A DNA stretch of 33,262 nucleotides, taken from the NCBI GenBank assembly GCA_030626465.1, contig DAOUOU010000003.1, forward strand, positions 1 through 33,262. Direction: 5' to 3'. This document shows positions 8,464-17,247 of the stretch, piece after piece. Made by a program: the position numbers and the translations under genes. The DNA comes from Bacteroidales bacterium (GTDB lineage: Bacteria > Bacteroidota > Bacteroidia > Bacteroidales > UBA10428). Each line of letters starts with the position of its first letter. The first letter of the stretch is position 1. Under the pieces are notes generated by a model, which was not told where the DNA came from, did no database searches, and saw nothing but the letters and a program-made list of their open reading frames with translations.

Positions 8464-10422
8464 ATGGATCTTTCGGTAATAATAGTAAATTATAACGTCA
8501 AGTATTTCCTTGAACAGTGCCTTCATTCGGTTTTCAAATCATTAGAAGGCATGAGTGGTGAGGTTATTGTGGCAGACAATAACTCGGTTGACGGATCGTG
8601 TCAGATGGTGAAAGAAAAATTCGAGGATGTTATTCTTTTTCAAAACAACAGAAACCTGGGCTTCTCCAAGGCAAACAATCAGGGTATTAAAATTTCCAAA
8701 GGGAAGTATGTTTTATTACTTAATCCGGATACTATTGTACAGGAAGATACTTTTTCAAAATGTTTTTCCTTTATGGAAAAGCATTCAGATGCAGGAAGTC
8801 TGGGTGTAAAAATGATTGATGGCAAAGGTAATTTTTTGCCTGAATCGAAAAGATCCCTGCCAACTCCACTTGTATCTTTTTTTAAAATTTTTGGATTATC
8901 TGCTCTTTTACCTAAATCAAAATTATTCGGAAGATATCATTTAGGTTATCTGAATAATAATGATATAAATAAAGTTGAAATATTATCGGGCGCATTTATG
9001 TTTATTAGAAAGTCTGTTCTTGACCAAACAGGGTTTCTTGATGAGACATTCTTTATGTATGGAGAAGACATCGATCTTTCCTACAGAATCATTCTTGCAG
9101 GGTATGACAACTATTATTATCCCGAAACAACTATCATTCATTATAAGGGAGAGAGTACAAAAAAGGGCAGTATCAATTATGTAATGATGTTTTACAGAGC
9201 CATGATAATATTTGCAAGGAAACACTTTTCGGTAAAAAATGCACGCTTGTTTAGTTTTCTGATCAATTCGGCAATTTATTTACGTGCTTCAGCCTCAATC
9301 ATCAGAAGATTCTTTCTTTCCATTATTATTCCCTTAAGTGATGCTTTGTTAGTATTTGTCGGATTCTATTTTCTGGAACCGTTCTGGGAGAAATTCAAGT
9401 TTGGCAAGGAGAATTATTATCCTAATGAATACCTGATGTATGTAGTTCCTTCTTATATTATAATATGGTTTTTCTTTTTATACATTTCTGGTGCTTATGA
9501 AAAACGCACCAGATCTATTGACCTGATAAAGGGTATTTCACTTGGTACAATGGTGTTACTCCTTATCTATGCTTTACTTCCCGAGAGTTTGAGATATTCA
9601 AGGGCACTTATTCTTCTTGGAACTCTTTGGGCAACATTCTCCATATTTTTCACCAGAATCACTATTGGTACTATCCTGAATAATGTAAAACTATCCTTTA
9701 GAAAACAGAAAAGAAGAATTGTTATAGCAGGGTCACCCAGAGAAAGTAACAGGGTTCTTTCAATTATGAAACAGGTAAATATTGATCCCTCTTTTATTGG
9801 ATTAGTGGGATGGAAAGATGAAGATAAAGTTGAAAGCTACATGGGAAATCTTTCGCAACTTAATGATATCATAAAAATAAACCGAATTGATGAGATAGTT
9901 TTCTGTGCCAAGGATATCCCTTCACAGAAGATAATTCAGACCATGTTAAGTGTTTCCGAAACATCAGTTGATTTTAAAATAGCTCCCCCTGAAAGCCTGT
10001 CAATAATTGGAAGCAGTTCAATAAATTCGGCAGGTGAGTTGTACGTTGTTCATTTCAATTCACTTAGTCAAAATCTGGCCAGAAGAAAAAAGAGAATATT
10101 TGATTTAATTGCAGCATTGGCCCTTTTGCTGACAATTCCCATATCTGTTCTTTTTATCAAAAAACCTTTAGGATTTATACGGAATATTGTTCTTGTGATC
10201 ATAGGTGTCAGAACATGGGTCGGATTTTATTATATCCATTCAAGTGAGTTGAGTTTGCTTCCTCGTATTAGTCCGGGAATTCTTACTCCTATAACAGCAT
10301 CCAGGAATAAGGCAATTAATACTGAAACTATTAAGCGGATGAACTTGTTGTATGCAAAAGATTATAAAATGATAACCGATTTATCTATCATATTACGTGA
10401 CTTTAATTATTTGGGCAGATAA
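8464..10422 (+). CDS. GT2 glycosyltransferase fused to a degenerate polyprenyl-phosphate sugar-transferase module
   Basis: Residues 1 to about 270 are a rhamnosyltransferase-like GT2 domain with the VIIVNYN start, D38 in VADNNS, the NPDT metal-site motif at 87-90 and MYGEDIDLSYR (E201, D202). About four membrane helices follow (near 285-305, 323-343, 355-372, 378-398), then a Rossmann-like CoA-binding-type domain at about 417-520. A C-terminal stretch resembles bacterial sugar transferases (PGPT, WbaP/WcaJ type): KKRIFDLIAALALLL at 542-556, NIVLVIIGVRTWVG at 574-587 and PGILTPI at 604-610. The roughly 70 residues that normally lie between the first two PGPT pieces, including the catalytic Asp-Glu, are absent. 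The sugar-transferase part should therefore not catalyse and may serve as a membrane platform for the GT2 domain. The substrate is unknown. The E2 gene starts 6 bp downstream. Confidence 0.85.
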   Translation: MDLSVIIVNYNVKYFLEQCLHSVFKSLEGMSGEVIVADNNSVDGSCQMVKEKFEDVILFQNNRNLGFSKANNQGIKISKGKYVLLLNPDTIVQEDTFSKCFSFMEKHSDAGSLGVKMIDGKGNFLPESKRSLPTPLVSFFKIFGLSALLPKSKLFGRYHLGYLNNNDINKVEILSGAFMFIRKSVLDQTGFLDETFFMYGEDIDLSYRIILAGYDNYYYPETTIIHYKGESTKKGSINYVMMFYRAMIIFARKHFSVKNARLFSFLINSAIYLRASASIIRRFFLSIIIPLSDALLVFVGFYFLEPFWEKFKFGKENYYPNEYLMYVVPSYIIIWFFFLYISGAYEKRTRSIDLIKGISLGTMVLLLIYALLPESLRYSRALILLGTLWATFSIFFTRITIGTILNNVKLSFRKQKRRIVIAGSPRESNRVLSIMKQVNIDPSFIGLVGWKDEDKVESYMGNLSQLNDIIKINRIDEIVFCAKDIPSQKIIQTMLSVSETSVDFKIAPPESLSIIGSSSINSAGELYVVHFNSLSQNLARRKKRIFDLIAALALLLTIPISVLFIKKPLGFIRNIVLVIIGVRTWVGFYYIHSSELSLLPRISPGILTPITASRNKAINTETIKRMNLLYAKDYKMITDLSIILRDFNYLGR

Positions 10423-10428
10423 TTCATT

Positions 10429-11757
10429 ATGAGTAAAATAGAAGTTATATTACCAGCAATGGGAGAAGGAATTATTGAGGCCACCATTACGAAGTGGTTG
10501 GTCGAGGAAGGTAAATTTGTTCATGAAGATGAATCCTTGCTGGAAATTGCTACAGACAAAGTTGATTCAGAGATACCTGCTCCTGCATCGGGCATGCTTT
10601 CGCGCATCATTTATCGTGAAGGTGAAATACCAAAAGTTGGAGAAGTTCTGGCAATAATTGAGAGCGGGATCGAAAAAAAAATCGTTATTACAGAAGAAAA
10701 AACAGATACAGACATTGGAGATAATACAATTTTTAAAGAGGTGGCAGATAATGAGATCCTTCCTGATAAACCTGTTATTTCGAGCTCAGAATCAAAAAAA
10801 ATCAGATCCTCATCTGAGGATCTGATTTTGACTCCTTTTATACGTTTTCTTGCCAAGAACCGTGGAATCACATTCGAAGAACTTAGGCAAATAAAAGGTA
10901 CTGGGCTTAACGGACGTATTACAAAAGCAGATTTAACTTCCTATATTGTTTCAGGAAGAAGCTATCAGGCGGTTAGATCAGCAGACTTTTCCAGGGAGCA
11001 AGTATCAAAAACTGTGCAGAAGGAAAACAAACAGGAGGAGTACAACATAGGTCCCGGCGAAGAACTGATAGAAATGGATCGCACGCGAAAGTTAATTGCT
11101 GAGCACATGGTACGTTCCAAACGAATTTCCCCACATGTAACCTCTACAGTTGAAGTTGATGTAACCTCCCTTGTCCTATGGCGGAACAAGAATAAAGATA
11201 ACTTTTCTAAGAAGTATGGAGTTAAGCTAACATTTACACCAACAGTTGTTTATGCTGCCGTAAAAGCATTGAAAGAATTTCCGGACATTAATATCTCGGT
11301 TTCCGGTCATTCTATTATTCGCAAGAAATATATTAACATTGGTGTGGCAACAGCATTACCTGATGGAAACCTGATCGTACCGGTGATAAAAGATGCCGAT
11401 AAACGGAATTTTGCAAACATTGCTCTTCAGGTTGCTGATTTAGCATCAAAAGCCAGGCAAAGCAAACTAAAACCATCTGATATCAAAGGAGGTACATTCA
11501 CCATTACAAATATGGGAAGGTATGATAATATTTCAGGCACTCCAATAATCAATCAACCCGAAGTTGCGATATTAGCTGTGGGAGCTATAAAAAGAAAGCC
11601 TGCTGTTGTAATAAATAATGGCACGGAAACACTGGGGATTCGCGATATCATGGTATTATCCCTGACTTATGATCACAGGGTTGTGGATGGTTCTTTAGGT
11701 GGCTCATTTGTTCAGACTCTGGGAAAATATTTAACCAAAGAACTGCCTGAGTATTAG
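10429..11757 (+). CDS. Dihydrolipoamide acyltransferase (E2) of a 2-oxoacid dehydrogenase complex
   Basis: This is the E2 core enzyme, which transfers an acyl group from lipoyl-lysine to CoA. Its 442 residues contain one lipoyl domain (about 1-77, lipoylated K44 in ATDKVDSEIP), a variable linker, an E1/E3-binding domain at about 134-172 (TPFIRFLAKNRGITFEEL...GTGLNGRITKADL) and a catalytic domain at about 213-442 ending with active-site H416 and D420 in DHRVVDG. The lipoyl motif resembles branched-chain 2-oxoacid E2 proteins, but the substrate cannot be decided by eye. No E1 or E3 gene is adjacent, which is common when E2 is encoded apart. An unusual perfect inverted repeat lies within the coding sequence at 10798-10829, in the linker. 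The gene follows the GT2 fusion by 6 bp and is probably co-transcribed with it. Confidence 0.93.
   Translation: MSKIEVILPAMGEGIIEATITKWLVEEGKFVHEDESLLEIATDKVDSEIPAPASGMLSRIIYREGEIPKVGEVLAIIESGIEKKIVITEEKTDTDIGDNTIFKEVADNEILPDKPVISSSESKKIRSSSEDLILTPFIRFLAKNRGITFEELRQIKGTGLNGRITKADLTSYIVSGRSYQAVRSADFSREQVSKTVQKENKQEEYNIGPGEELIEMDRTRKLIAEHMVRSKRISPHVTSTVEVDVTSLVLWRNKNKDNFSKKYGVKLTFTPTVVYAAVKALKEFPDINISVSGHSIIRKKYINIGVATALPDGNLIVPVIKDADKRNFANIALQVADLASKARQSKLKPSDIKGGTFTITNMGRYDNISGTPIINQPEVAILAVGAIKRKPAVVINNGTETLGIRDIMVLSLTYDHRVVDGSLGGSFVQTLGKYLTKELPEY
10798..10829. repeat. Perfect 15-bp inverted repeat (2-nt loop) inside the E2 gene, terminator-like on both strands
   Basis: The left arm AAAATCAGATCCTCA (10798-10812) and right arm TGAGGATCTGATTTT (10815-10829) are exact reverse complements separated by TC. 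The left arm is preceded by further A bases and the right arm ends in TTTT, so a GC-containing hairpin with a U-run forms on either strand. It encodes residues about 124-134 (KIRSSSEDLIL), in the flexible linker just before the E1/E3-binding domain, without disturbing the frame. Confidence 0.8.
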
Positions 11758-11843
11758 TATTGGTACACAAAAGTTAGAATGATCTTTCTACTATATATGG
11801 TTACTCTCGTAAAATAATCATTATGTGCATTACAAATTATTTT

Positions 11844-11851
11844 TAAATTTG
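11844..11851 (+). promoter_or_regulatory. Candidate -7 box (TAAATTTG) for the PD40 paralogue array
   Basis: TAAATTTG matches TAnnTTTG and ends 25 nt before the ATG at 11877. No clear TTTG is found 19-21 nt upstream. It probably serves the first two paralogues, whose genes are 11 bp apart. Confidence 0.4.
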
Positions 11852-11876
11852 TTAAAAACCAACCAATCTTTAAAAG

Positions 11877-14800
11877 ATGAGGATTAACTATCAGTTTTTG
11901 TCTCTCATTTCCATTGCCTCCCTAATTTGCTTTAATGCGATTACTCAGGAGGTAATCAATACCAAAGAATTATTTATTGAGGCTGAATCTTATTTTCTGT
12001 TTGAAGAATACAGGGATGCATTACCCTTGTACCAGAAGATAATACGTACAGAACCAAATAATTATAATGTTCTCTTCAAAATTGGAGTATGTTATCTCAA
12101 CGATACCTATTTGGCAAATAAATCTTTGCAATACCTTAAACAATCTGCTGAAAACATCAATCTTAAATACAAGCGGAATAACTTTCGAGAGAAACAAGCT
12201 CCTCTTGAAGCCCTTTATTATTTTGGCAGAGCTTACCATATCAACAATATGCTTGACGAAGCCATTGAAAGTTATCAGCGTTTTAAAAATCTTGCACATC
12301 CTGATGAATTTGACATAGATATTGTCAATGAAGATATAAATGCCTGTCAGGTTGCAAAAAAGATGCTTGGCAATCCTGTATTTTTCTCACCTATAAATAT
12401 GGGTAATACAATTAATTCAAGGTTTGAAGAGATCAATCCGGTTGTTTCCGGCGATGGGAAAACATTAATATTTACAAGAAAACTACAGTTCTATGATGGG
12501 GTATTTTTAAGCAAGAAAGATGACAATGGAAATTGGTATGAACTCATAAATCTAACTTCTGATTTTGGATTGGATGGGAATACTTACTCATGCGGAATTT
12601 CCTATTTTGGAGATGAAATTTTTGTGTATCGAAGTGACAATTATGACGGTAATATTTATTCCAGCAAACTTGTTGGAGATAATTGGGGAAGATTAATCAA
12701 ATTGAACTTTAACATCAACACCAAATTCTGGGAATCGCATGCAACTCCTTCACCAGACGGACAATACCTATATTTCACTTCAAATCGTACCGGCGGATAT
12801 GGAGGCCTTGATATTTATAAATCAAAGAAAGGCGCAAAAGGAGAGTGGGGATCTGCAGTAAACCTTGGCCCGGTTATTAACTCTCCTTATAATGAAGACA
12901 CACCTTTTTTAAGTAACGAAGGATATACAATTTTTTTTAGTTCTCAAGGGCATGAAACAATGGGAGGTTATGATATTTTTGTAAGCAATTTAAAGAGCAA
13001 TGGTACCTGGAGTAAACCAAAAAATATGGGTTCTCCGGTTAATACTACCAACGACGATTTATTTTATAATCCGATAGGAGTAAATTCTTTTGGTTACTAT
13101 TCCTTGTTTGATGAATCAAGTTCTTTTGGCATGTTGGACATTTATAAGATTGAAGTGTATAATGAGATGATTCCTCGAAGTTTTGAGGTAAAGGGACAGT
13201 TAAACGTTGCTGATGCCAGTTCGAGATTTTATAAAAAGCTTACTGCAAAACTTATTGATACAGAAACAAGGGAAATAGTTAACGAAACCATGGTTGAAGG
13301 AGACGGGAGTATTTCATTACCCGCCTCACAGGGCGCATATATTTTAGTAATTGAGGGGCAGGAAGTTGAATCTTACCAGAAAGAAATAATCCTTTCCCTT
13401 ACACAACCTGAGACAATTGTTGTTTTGCCTGCAATGAATTTAGTGAAAACTGACAGTAAAACACCTCCTGTAGAAATTGGATCACCAGTAAAAGAAAAGA
13501 TAGTAGCAAAAAGCGATTTCTATGCAGTAAGTGATTCAAGTGTTGTTCCTATTTCCCTTATCATTCCAAAAGGATCCGATTTGAATATTGAGGTTTCGGT
13601 TAACGACAGATTTGGCTATTCAGAACGGTTAGAATCTGTTAATAAGAGATTTACATATTTCTACAAACCAAAACCAGGAGAAAATCTATTAAAGTTTACG
13701 GCTACTGATAAAGATGGAGTTATTTCTTCAACAGAAGTTGTAGTTACCTATTATTTGCCTTATGTGGCTGAAAAAGAAATTAAATTACAGGAAAAGGAAG
13801 CTATTCTGTCGTTGTATGCCAAATCGTTTGATTTGTTAGCAGTAGGAGCATTGCAGGAGTATTTGCATGAGATAGAAACCTCTGATTTCAAGAGCTATTA
13901 CCATTTGTATACTCATCTTTTAGAAGTATCAGAGGAAAAGGGATTTATAAAGAAAGATATTGACGAGGTCTTTTCCATATATTTTACACAAAAGAGCATT
14001 ATACTATTCGATCTGGAGCTTAAAAAAGCATATTCAGAACAAGACAGTAATTGGCAACGTGTTCTTGATAGTTCAACTATCCCTATAATCTATATTCAAA
14101 CTCTTCTAAAGAAAAAACTTGTTTTAGAAAAGAACATACAGGAAGCATTACTGAAAATTGTATCAGATAAATTTGAGAGTGGTAAAGAGACATACAATTA
14201 TCTGTTAGGATTTCATAGGAATACAGATGAGTTTTCCATAAAAGACATTGATATGGCAACATCCGTTCAGGCCTGGGAATTGCTTTCAAACAATATTGGT
14301 GATAAGGATGCTTATTCCTTACTTCAACTGGCATCTACTACCGAAGGCCTGGATTATTTTTACCAGAATTTATTAGCAGCTTCAACAGATAGTTTGCATG
14401 ATTATCTGACAAGTATACAATTTGAACCTCTGGGGATTAATAATTCGGTTGATTTGACCGAACATTTGTTTGATATTGCATCCCAGGGAAGCTTTACTTT
14501 GGCAGAACTTATTAAAATTCTGGAACTGGTCTCAAATAATAAAAAGTATTATTTGAATTCTTTTAACGAGGTACTTACCAATAGTGCAAGAGGCACTTTA
14601 AAATCACAACTTTTACTGCTTAATATGGATGAAAAGCAGATTCACAGTTACGAAGGATTATTGCGGTATCTTGTTGAACAATCCCAACATAAAGATTTCT
14701 CAAGAGAAGAAGTGTATAACTTACTTCTCGAATTGATAGGTATTACAGATATTAATGTATTTGCACATAAAATAAAATCTTATAGTATTGCCTCAATCAA

Positions 14801-15083
14801 TAAGGCTCTTGCAGATACTTCATTAAAATATTTTTCAAATCCATTTGAGCTATTGCAATATCTTTTAGTTTCGGTTCAGGATTACGACTTCACTGAGTCT
14901 GATATCAATAATTTACTCATAAGAATGATTTTGGAACGTGGACTTGCAGAGGGAATTGATAAAAATTATGATGTGGATGAAAAGAAAATTTGGAAGAACA
15001 AGAATTTCCTGACATCCATTATCTTAGTAAATATCGTAATATTGATATTAATTATTCTCCTATCCCGACGTAGAAAAAAATAA
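11877..15083 (+). CDS. PD40 paralogue 1: TPR + propeller + CRD-like + Ig-like + helical repeats + C-terminal membrane anchor
   Basis: A signal peptide (to about residue 23) precedes TPR-like helices (about 25-165) and a PD40/WD40-like propeller (about 170-425) with blades such as YLYFTSNRTGGYGGLDIYKS and IFFSSQGHETMGGYDIFVS. Next come a carboxypeptidase-regulatory-like fold (about 432-520) and an Ig-like stretch (about 554-628). Instead of the OmpA domain seen in paralogues 2 and 3, the C-terminus has about 400 helical residues (630-1035) with about five degenerate copies of a motif centred on F[ST]xx[DE][IV], near residues 689, 785, 871, 939 and 1003. A single membrane helix (about 1044-1062) and the basic tail SRRRKK end the protein. 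Signal peptide plus C-terminal anchor predicts a periplasmic body held in the inner membrane. The propeller half resembles PorE-type proteins of the type IX secretion field; the function here is unknown. Confidence 0.85.
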   Translation: MRINYQFLSLISIASLICFNAITQEVINTKELFIEAESYFLFEEYRDALPLYQKIIRTEPNNYNVLFKIGVCYLNDTYLANKSLQYLKQSAENINLKYKRNNFREKQAPLEALYYFGRAYHINNMLDEAIESYQRFKNLAHPDEFDIDIVNEDINACQVAKKMLGNPVFFSPINMGNTINSRFEEINPVVSGDGKTLIFTRKLQFYDGVFLSKKDDNGNWYELINLTSDFGLDGNTYSCGISYFGDEIFVYRSDNYDGNIYSSKLVGDNWGRLIKLNFNINTKFWESHATPSPDGQYLYFTSNRTGGYGGLDIYKSKKGAKGEWGSAVNLGPVINSPYNEDTPFLSNEGYTIFFSSQGHETMGGYDIFVSNLKSNGTWSKPKNMGSPVNTTNDDLFYNPIGVNSFGYYSLFDESSSFGMLDIYKIEVYNEMIPRSFEVKGQLNVADASSRFYKKLTAKLIDTETREIVNETMVEGDGSISLPASQGAYILVIEGQEVESYQKEIILSLTQPETIVVLPAMNLVKTDSKTPPVEIGSPVKEKIVAKSDFYAVSDSSVVPISLIIPKGSDLNIEVSVNDRFGYSERLESVNKRFTYFYKPKPGENLLKFTATDKDGVISSTEVVVTYYLPYVAEKEIKLQEKEAILSLYAKSFDLLAVGALQEYLHEIETSDFKSYYHLYTHLLEVSEEKGFIKKDIDEVFSIYFTQKSIILFDLELKKAYSEQDSNWQRVLDSSTIPIIYIQTLLKKKLVLEKNIQEALLKIVSDKFESGKETYNYLLGFHRNTDEFSIKDIDMATSVQAWELLSNNIGDKDAYSLLQLASTTEGLDYFYQNLLAASTDSLHDYLTSIQFEPLGINNSVDLTEHLFDIASQGSFTLAELIKILELVSNNKKYYLNSFNEVLTNSARGTLKSQLLLLNMDEKQIHSYEGLLRYLVEQSQHKDFSREEVYNLLLELIGITDINVFAHKIKSYSIASINKALADTSLKYFSNPFELLQYLLVSVQDYDFTESDINNLLIRMILERGLAEGIDKNYDVDEKKIWKNKNFLTSIILVNIVILILIILLSRRRKK

Positions 15084-15094
15084 TAGCCAAGTAT

Positions 15095-17104
15095 ATGAAA
15101 TATTGCCTATATTCAGCACTAGTACTCATCTTACAGACAATTTTTATTGTAGATATTCCCGCTCAAATCTGGCTTTCAAATAAGGATATATATAATGAGG
15201 CAGAAGAATACCTGCACGCCAATGAATACATAGAGGCTCTGCCTCTTTATATGTTACTTGAGAAAAAAGAAGTAATAAATGCCAATATCTCTTATAAAAT
15301 TGGTATATGTTATTTGAATATCCGGGGTAAAAAGAATAGGTCAATTCCATATCTGGAAAGTGCCAGCCAAAATGTAAGGTATGATTATCAAAATACTGTT
15401 GAGGAAACAAATGCTCCGCTCAAGGCGATTCTCTTATTAGGTGTAGCATACAGAATAAATAACGAACTAAAAAAAGCGATTAAAACTTTTGAATCACTTC
15501 GAGATAAGGTGGCAATTAGTGACTCGGAGCTGGATGCAATAATCGATATGCATATCAAACGATGCGAAAATGCTATTCTTCTGGGTGCTTTCCCGGGAGA
15601 ACCGCGTACTGAGAAACTTCCGGATCATATAAATAATGAATTTTCAAATTTCAATCCTGTTTTGGTTGACCATGACAGAGTATTGTACTATATGGAAGAA
15701 CTGAAGTTTTATGATGCTTTAATGCGTGTGGAAAGTGATAATGATAGTTGGGGTATGCCTGAAAACTTAACACCAAAAATTGGAAGTGATGGGGATCATA
15801 TACTTGTTGGTGCATCATCCGATGGAAAAACATTGCTGCTATACATATATGAAGCCCTGAAGGCAGGTGAAATTTACTCCATTCAATTTGCTGATGGTGG
15901 CTGGTCTAAACTAAAGCCACTGAATAAAAATATTAACACAAAGTATCACGAAACACATGCCAGTTATTCGGCAAAGAATGAGACCCTGTATTTTACAAGT
16001 AATCGTCCCGAAGGTTATGGAGGCTTGGATATTTATATGTCAAAACTTGACGAAAATAACAACTGGGGACCTGCGGTAAATCTGGGACCAATTATTAATA
16101 CCCCCTACAACGAAGAAACTCCCATTATCAATAACGATGATAATATTCTGTATTTTAGTTCACAGGGGCATCTGAATATGGGAGGATACGATGTTTTTCA
16201 TTCCTTGCGTAAAGAAAAAAACGAGTGGAGACAACCGATCAATATGGGATCGCCGGTATCAACAACCGATGATGACCTTTTTTATTTTCCTCTTGAAAGT
16301 GGTATTTCCGGATTAATGTCACGTCTGGAAGAGTCCAATTCAACTGCATACGACATATACCGTTACAATAGCATGGTGTTTGCAAATTCTCCCCGGTTTG
16401 ATGTAAGGGGAAAAGTACAATCGGTTGATAGTTCAAATTACATAGATCACCAGGTAATAGTTGTTAATAATGAAACATCAGACACACTTATAAGCAGAAT
16501 TCCTGAACCGGATGGAAATTACGAAATATTATTGCCTGCAGGAAATTTTTCGATTCTTGTTTTTGATCAGAAGGGAAATATTAGTTCCGGCACGGTAATT
16601 CTCGAAGATGGAGATACCGAGAAGGAAGTAATTACAGGAACTCTCGCTCAAAGGGTTGATAGTATTGAATCAGAGGAAATAAGAAGAGATACCGTGTATC
16701 TAAAACATTTGCTTTTTGGTTTTGATAATCATGTATTTTCAACCGTATACAAGAATTATCTCGATACCATAATCAGTATTATGCACAAATATCCCTCTCT
16801 TGTAATTAACATTGAAGGATATACAGATGCAATTGGTAGCGAGAATTATAATCTTTATCTTTCAAGGCGACGGGCAAACGCCGTTGCCAGATATCTCCTT
16901 TCTGATAATATTGGCCAGGAAAGGATTAAGGTTATAGCCCATGGAGAATCCAATCCGATTGCAATTAACACAAATACAGATGGGACTGATTGTTCTGATG
17001 GACGAAGATATAACAGAAGAGTTGAACTCGTACCTCAACAGGATACATCAGAAGTTATCTTTGTTATAGAGATTCATATGCCTGAAAGACTAAAACAGAA
17101 GTAA
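15095..17104 (+). CDS. PD40 paralogue 2: PorE-like (TPR + propeller + CRD + OmpA)
   Basis: This 669-residue protein has a signal peptide (to about residue 24), TPR-like helices (about 28-165), a PD40 propeller (about 178-419, with LYFTSNRPEGYGGLDIYMS and LYFSSQGHLNMGGYDVFHS), a carboxypeptidase-regulatory-like domain (about 435-520, FDVRGKVQ...PDGNYEILLPAG) and a C-terminal OmpA-type peptidoglycan-binding domain (about 534-645, FGFDNHVF, IEGYTDAIGS, RRRANAVARYLL, YNRRVEL). This is the domain order described for PorE of Porphyromonas gingivalis, a peptidoglycan-linked envelope protein needed for type IX secretion. I see no lipobox, so it is predicted to be a soluble periplasmic protein tied to peptidoglycan. 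It starts 11 bp after paralogue 1 and is surely co-transcribed. Whether it is the orthologue of PorE or a lineage-specific paralogue cannot be settled here. Confidence 0.9.
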   Translation: MKYCLYSALVLILQTIFIVDIPAQIWLSNKDIYNEAEEYLHANEYIEALPLYMLLEKKEVINANISYKIGICYLNIRGKKNRSIPYLESASQNVRYDYQNTVEETNAPLKAILLLGVAYRINNELKKAIKTFESLRDKVAISDSELDAIIDMHIKRCENAILLGAFPGEPRTEKLPDHINNEFSNFNPVLVDHDRVLYYMEELKFYDALMRVESDNDSWGMPENLTPKIGSDGDHILVGASSDGKTLLLYIYEALKAGEIYSIQFADGGWSKLKPLNKNINTKYHETHASYSAKNETLYFTSNRPEGYGGLDIYMSKLDENNNWGPAVNLGPIINTPYNEETPIINNDDNILYFSSQGHLNMGGYDVFHSLRKEKNEWRQPINMGSPVSTTDDDLFYFPLESGISGLMSRLEESNSTAYDIYRYNSMVFANSPRFDVRGKVQSVDSSNYIDHQVIVVNNETSDTLISRIPEPDGNYEILLPAGNFSILVFDQKGNISSGTVILEDGDTEKEVITGTLAQRVDSIESEEIRRDTVYLKHLLFGFDNHVFSTVYKNYLDTIISIMHKYPSLVINIEGYTDAIGSENYNLYLSRRRANAVARYLLSDNIGQERIKVIAHGESNPIAINTNTDGTDCSDGRRYNRRVELVPQQDTSEVIFVIEIHMPERLKQK

Positions 17105-17223
17105 CAAATTCAGAATTCAAGATATTTGTATCAATCTTATCTCAACTTTTTTTATTAATTTAATGGTGTTAACATGGAATGAAATTGTTAATAGAGTGAT
17201 CTGTTTTATTCATGTTATTGATT

Positions 17224-17231
17224 TAAATTTG
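17224..17231 (+). promoter_or_regulatory. Candidate -7 box (TAAATTTG) for PD40 paralogue 3
   Basis: The box is in the same TTTAAATTTG context as the one before paralogue 1. It ends 16 nt before the ATG at 17248, which implies a very short leader. The 143-bp gap after paralogue 2 also suggests a separate promoter. The -33 box is weak. Confidence 0.4.
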
Positions 17232-17247
17232 AATAAAATCCATCCTG

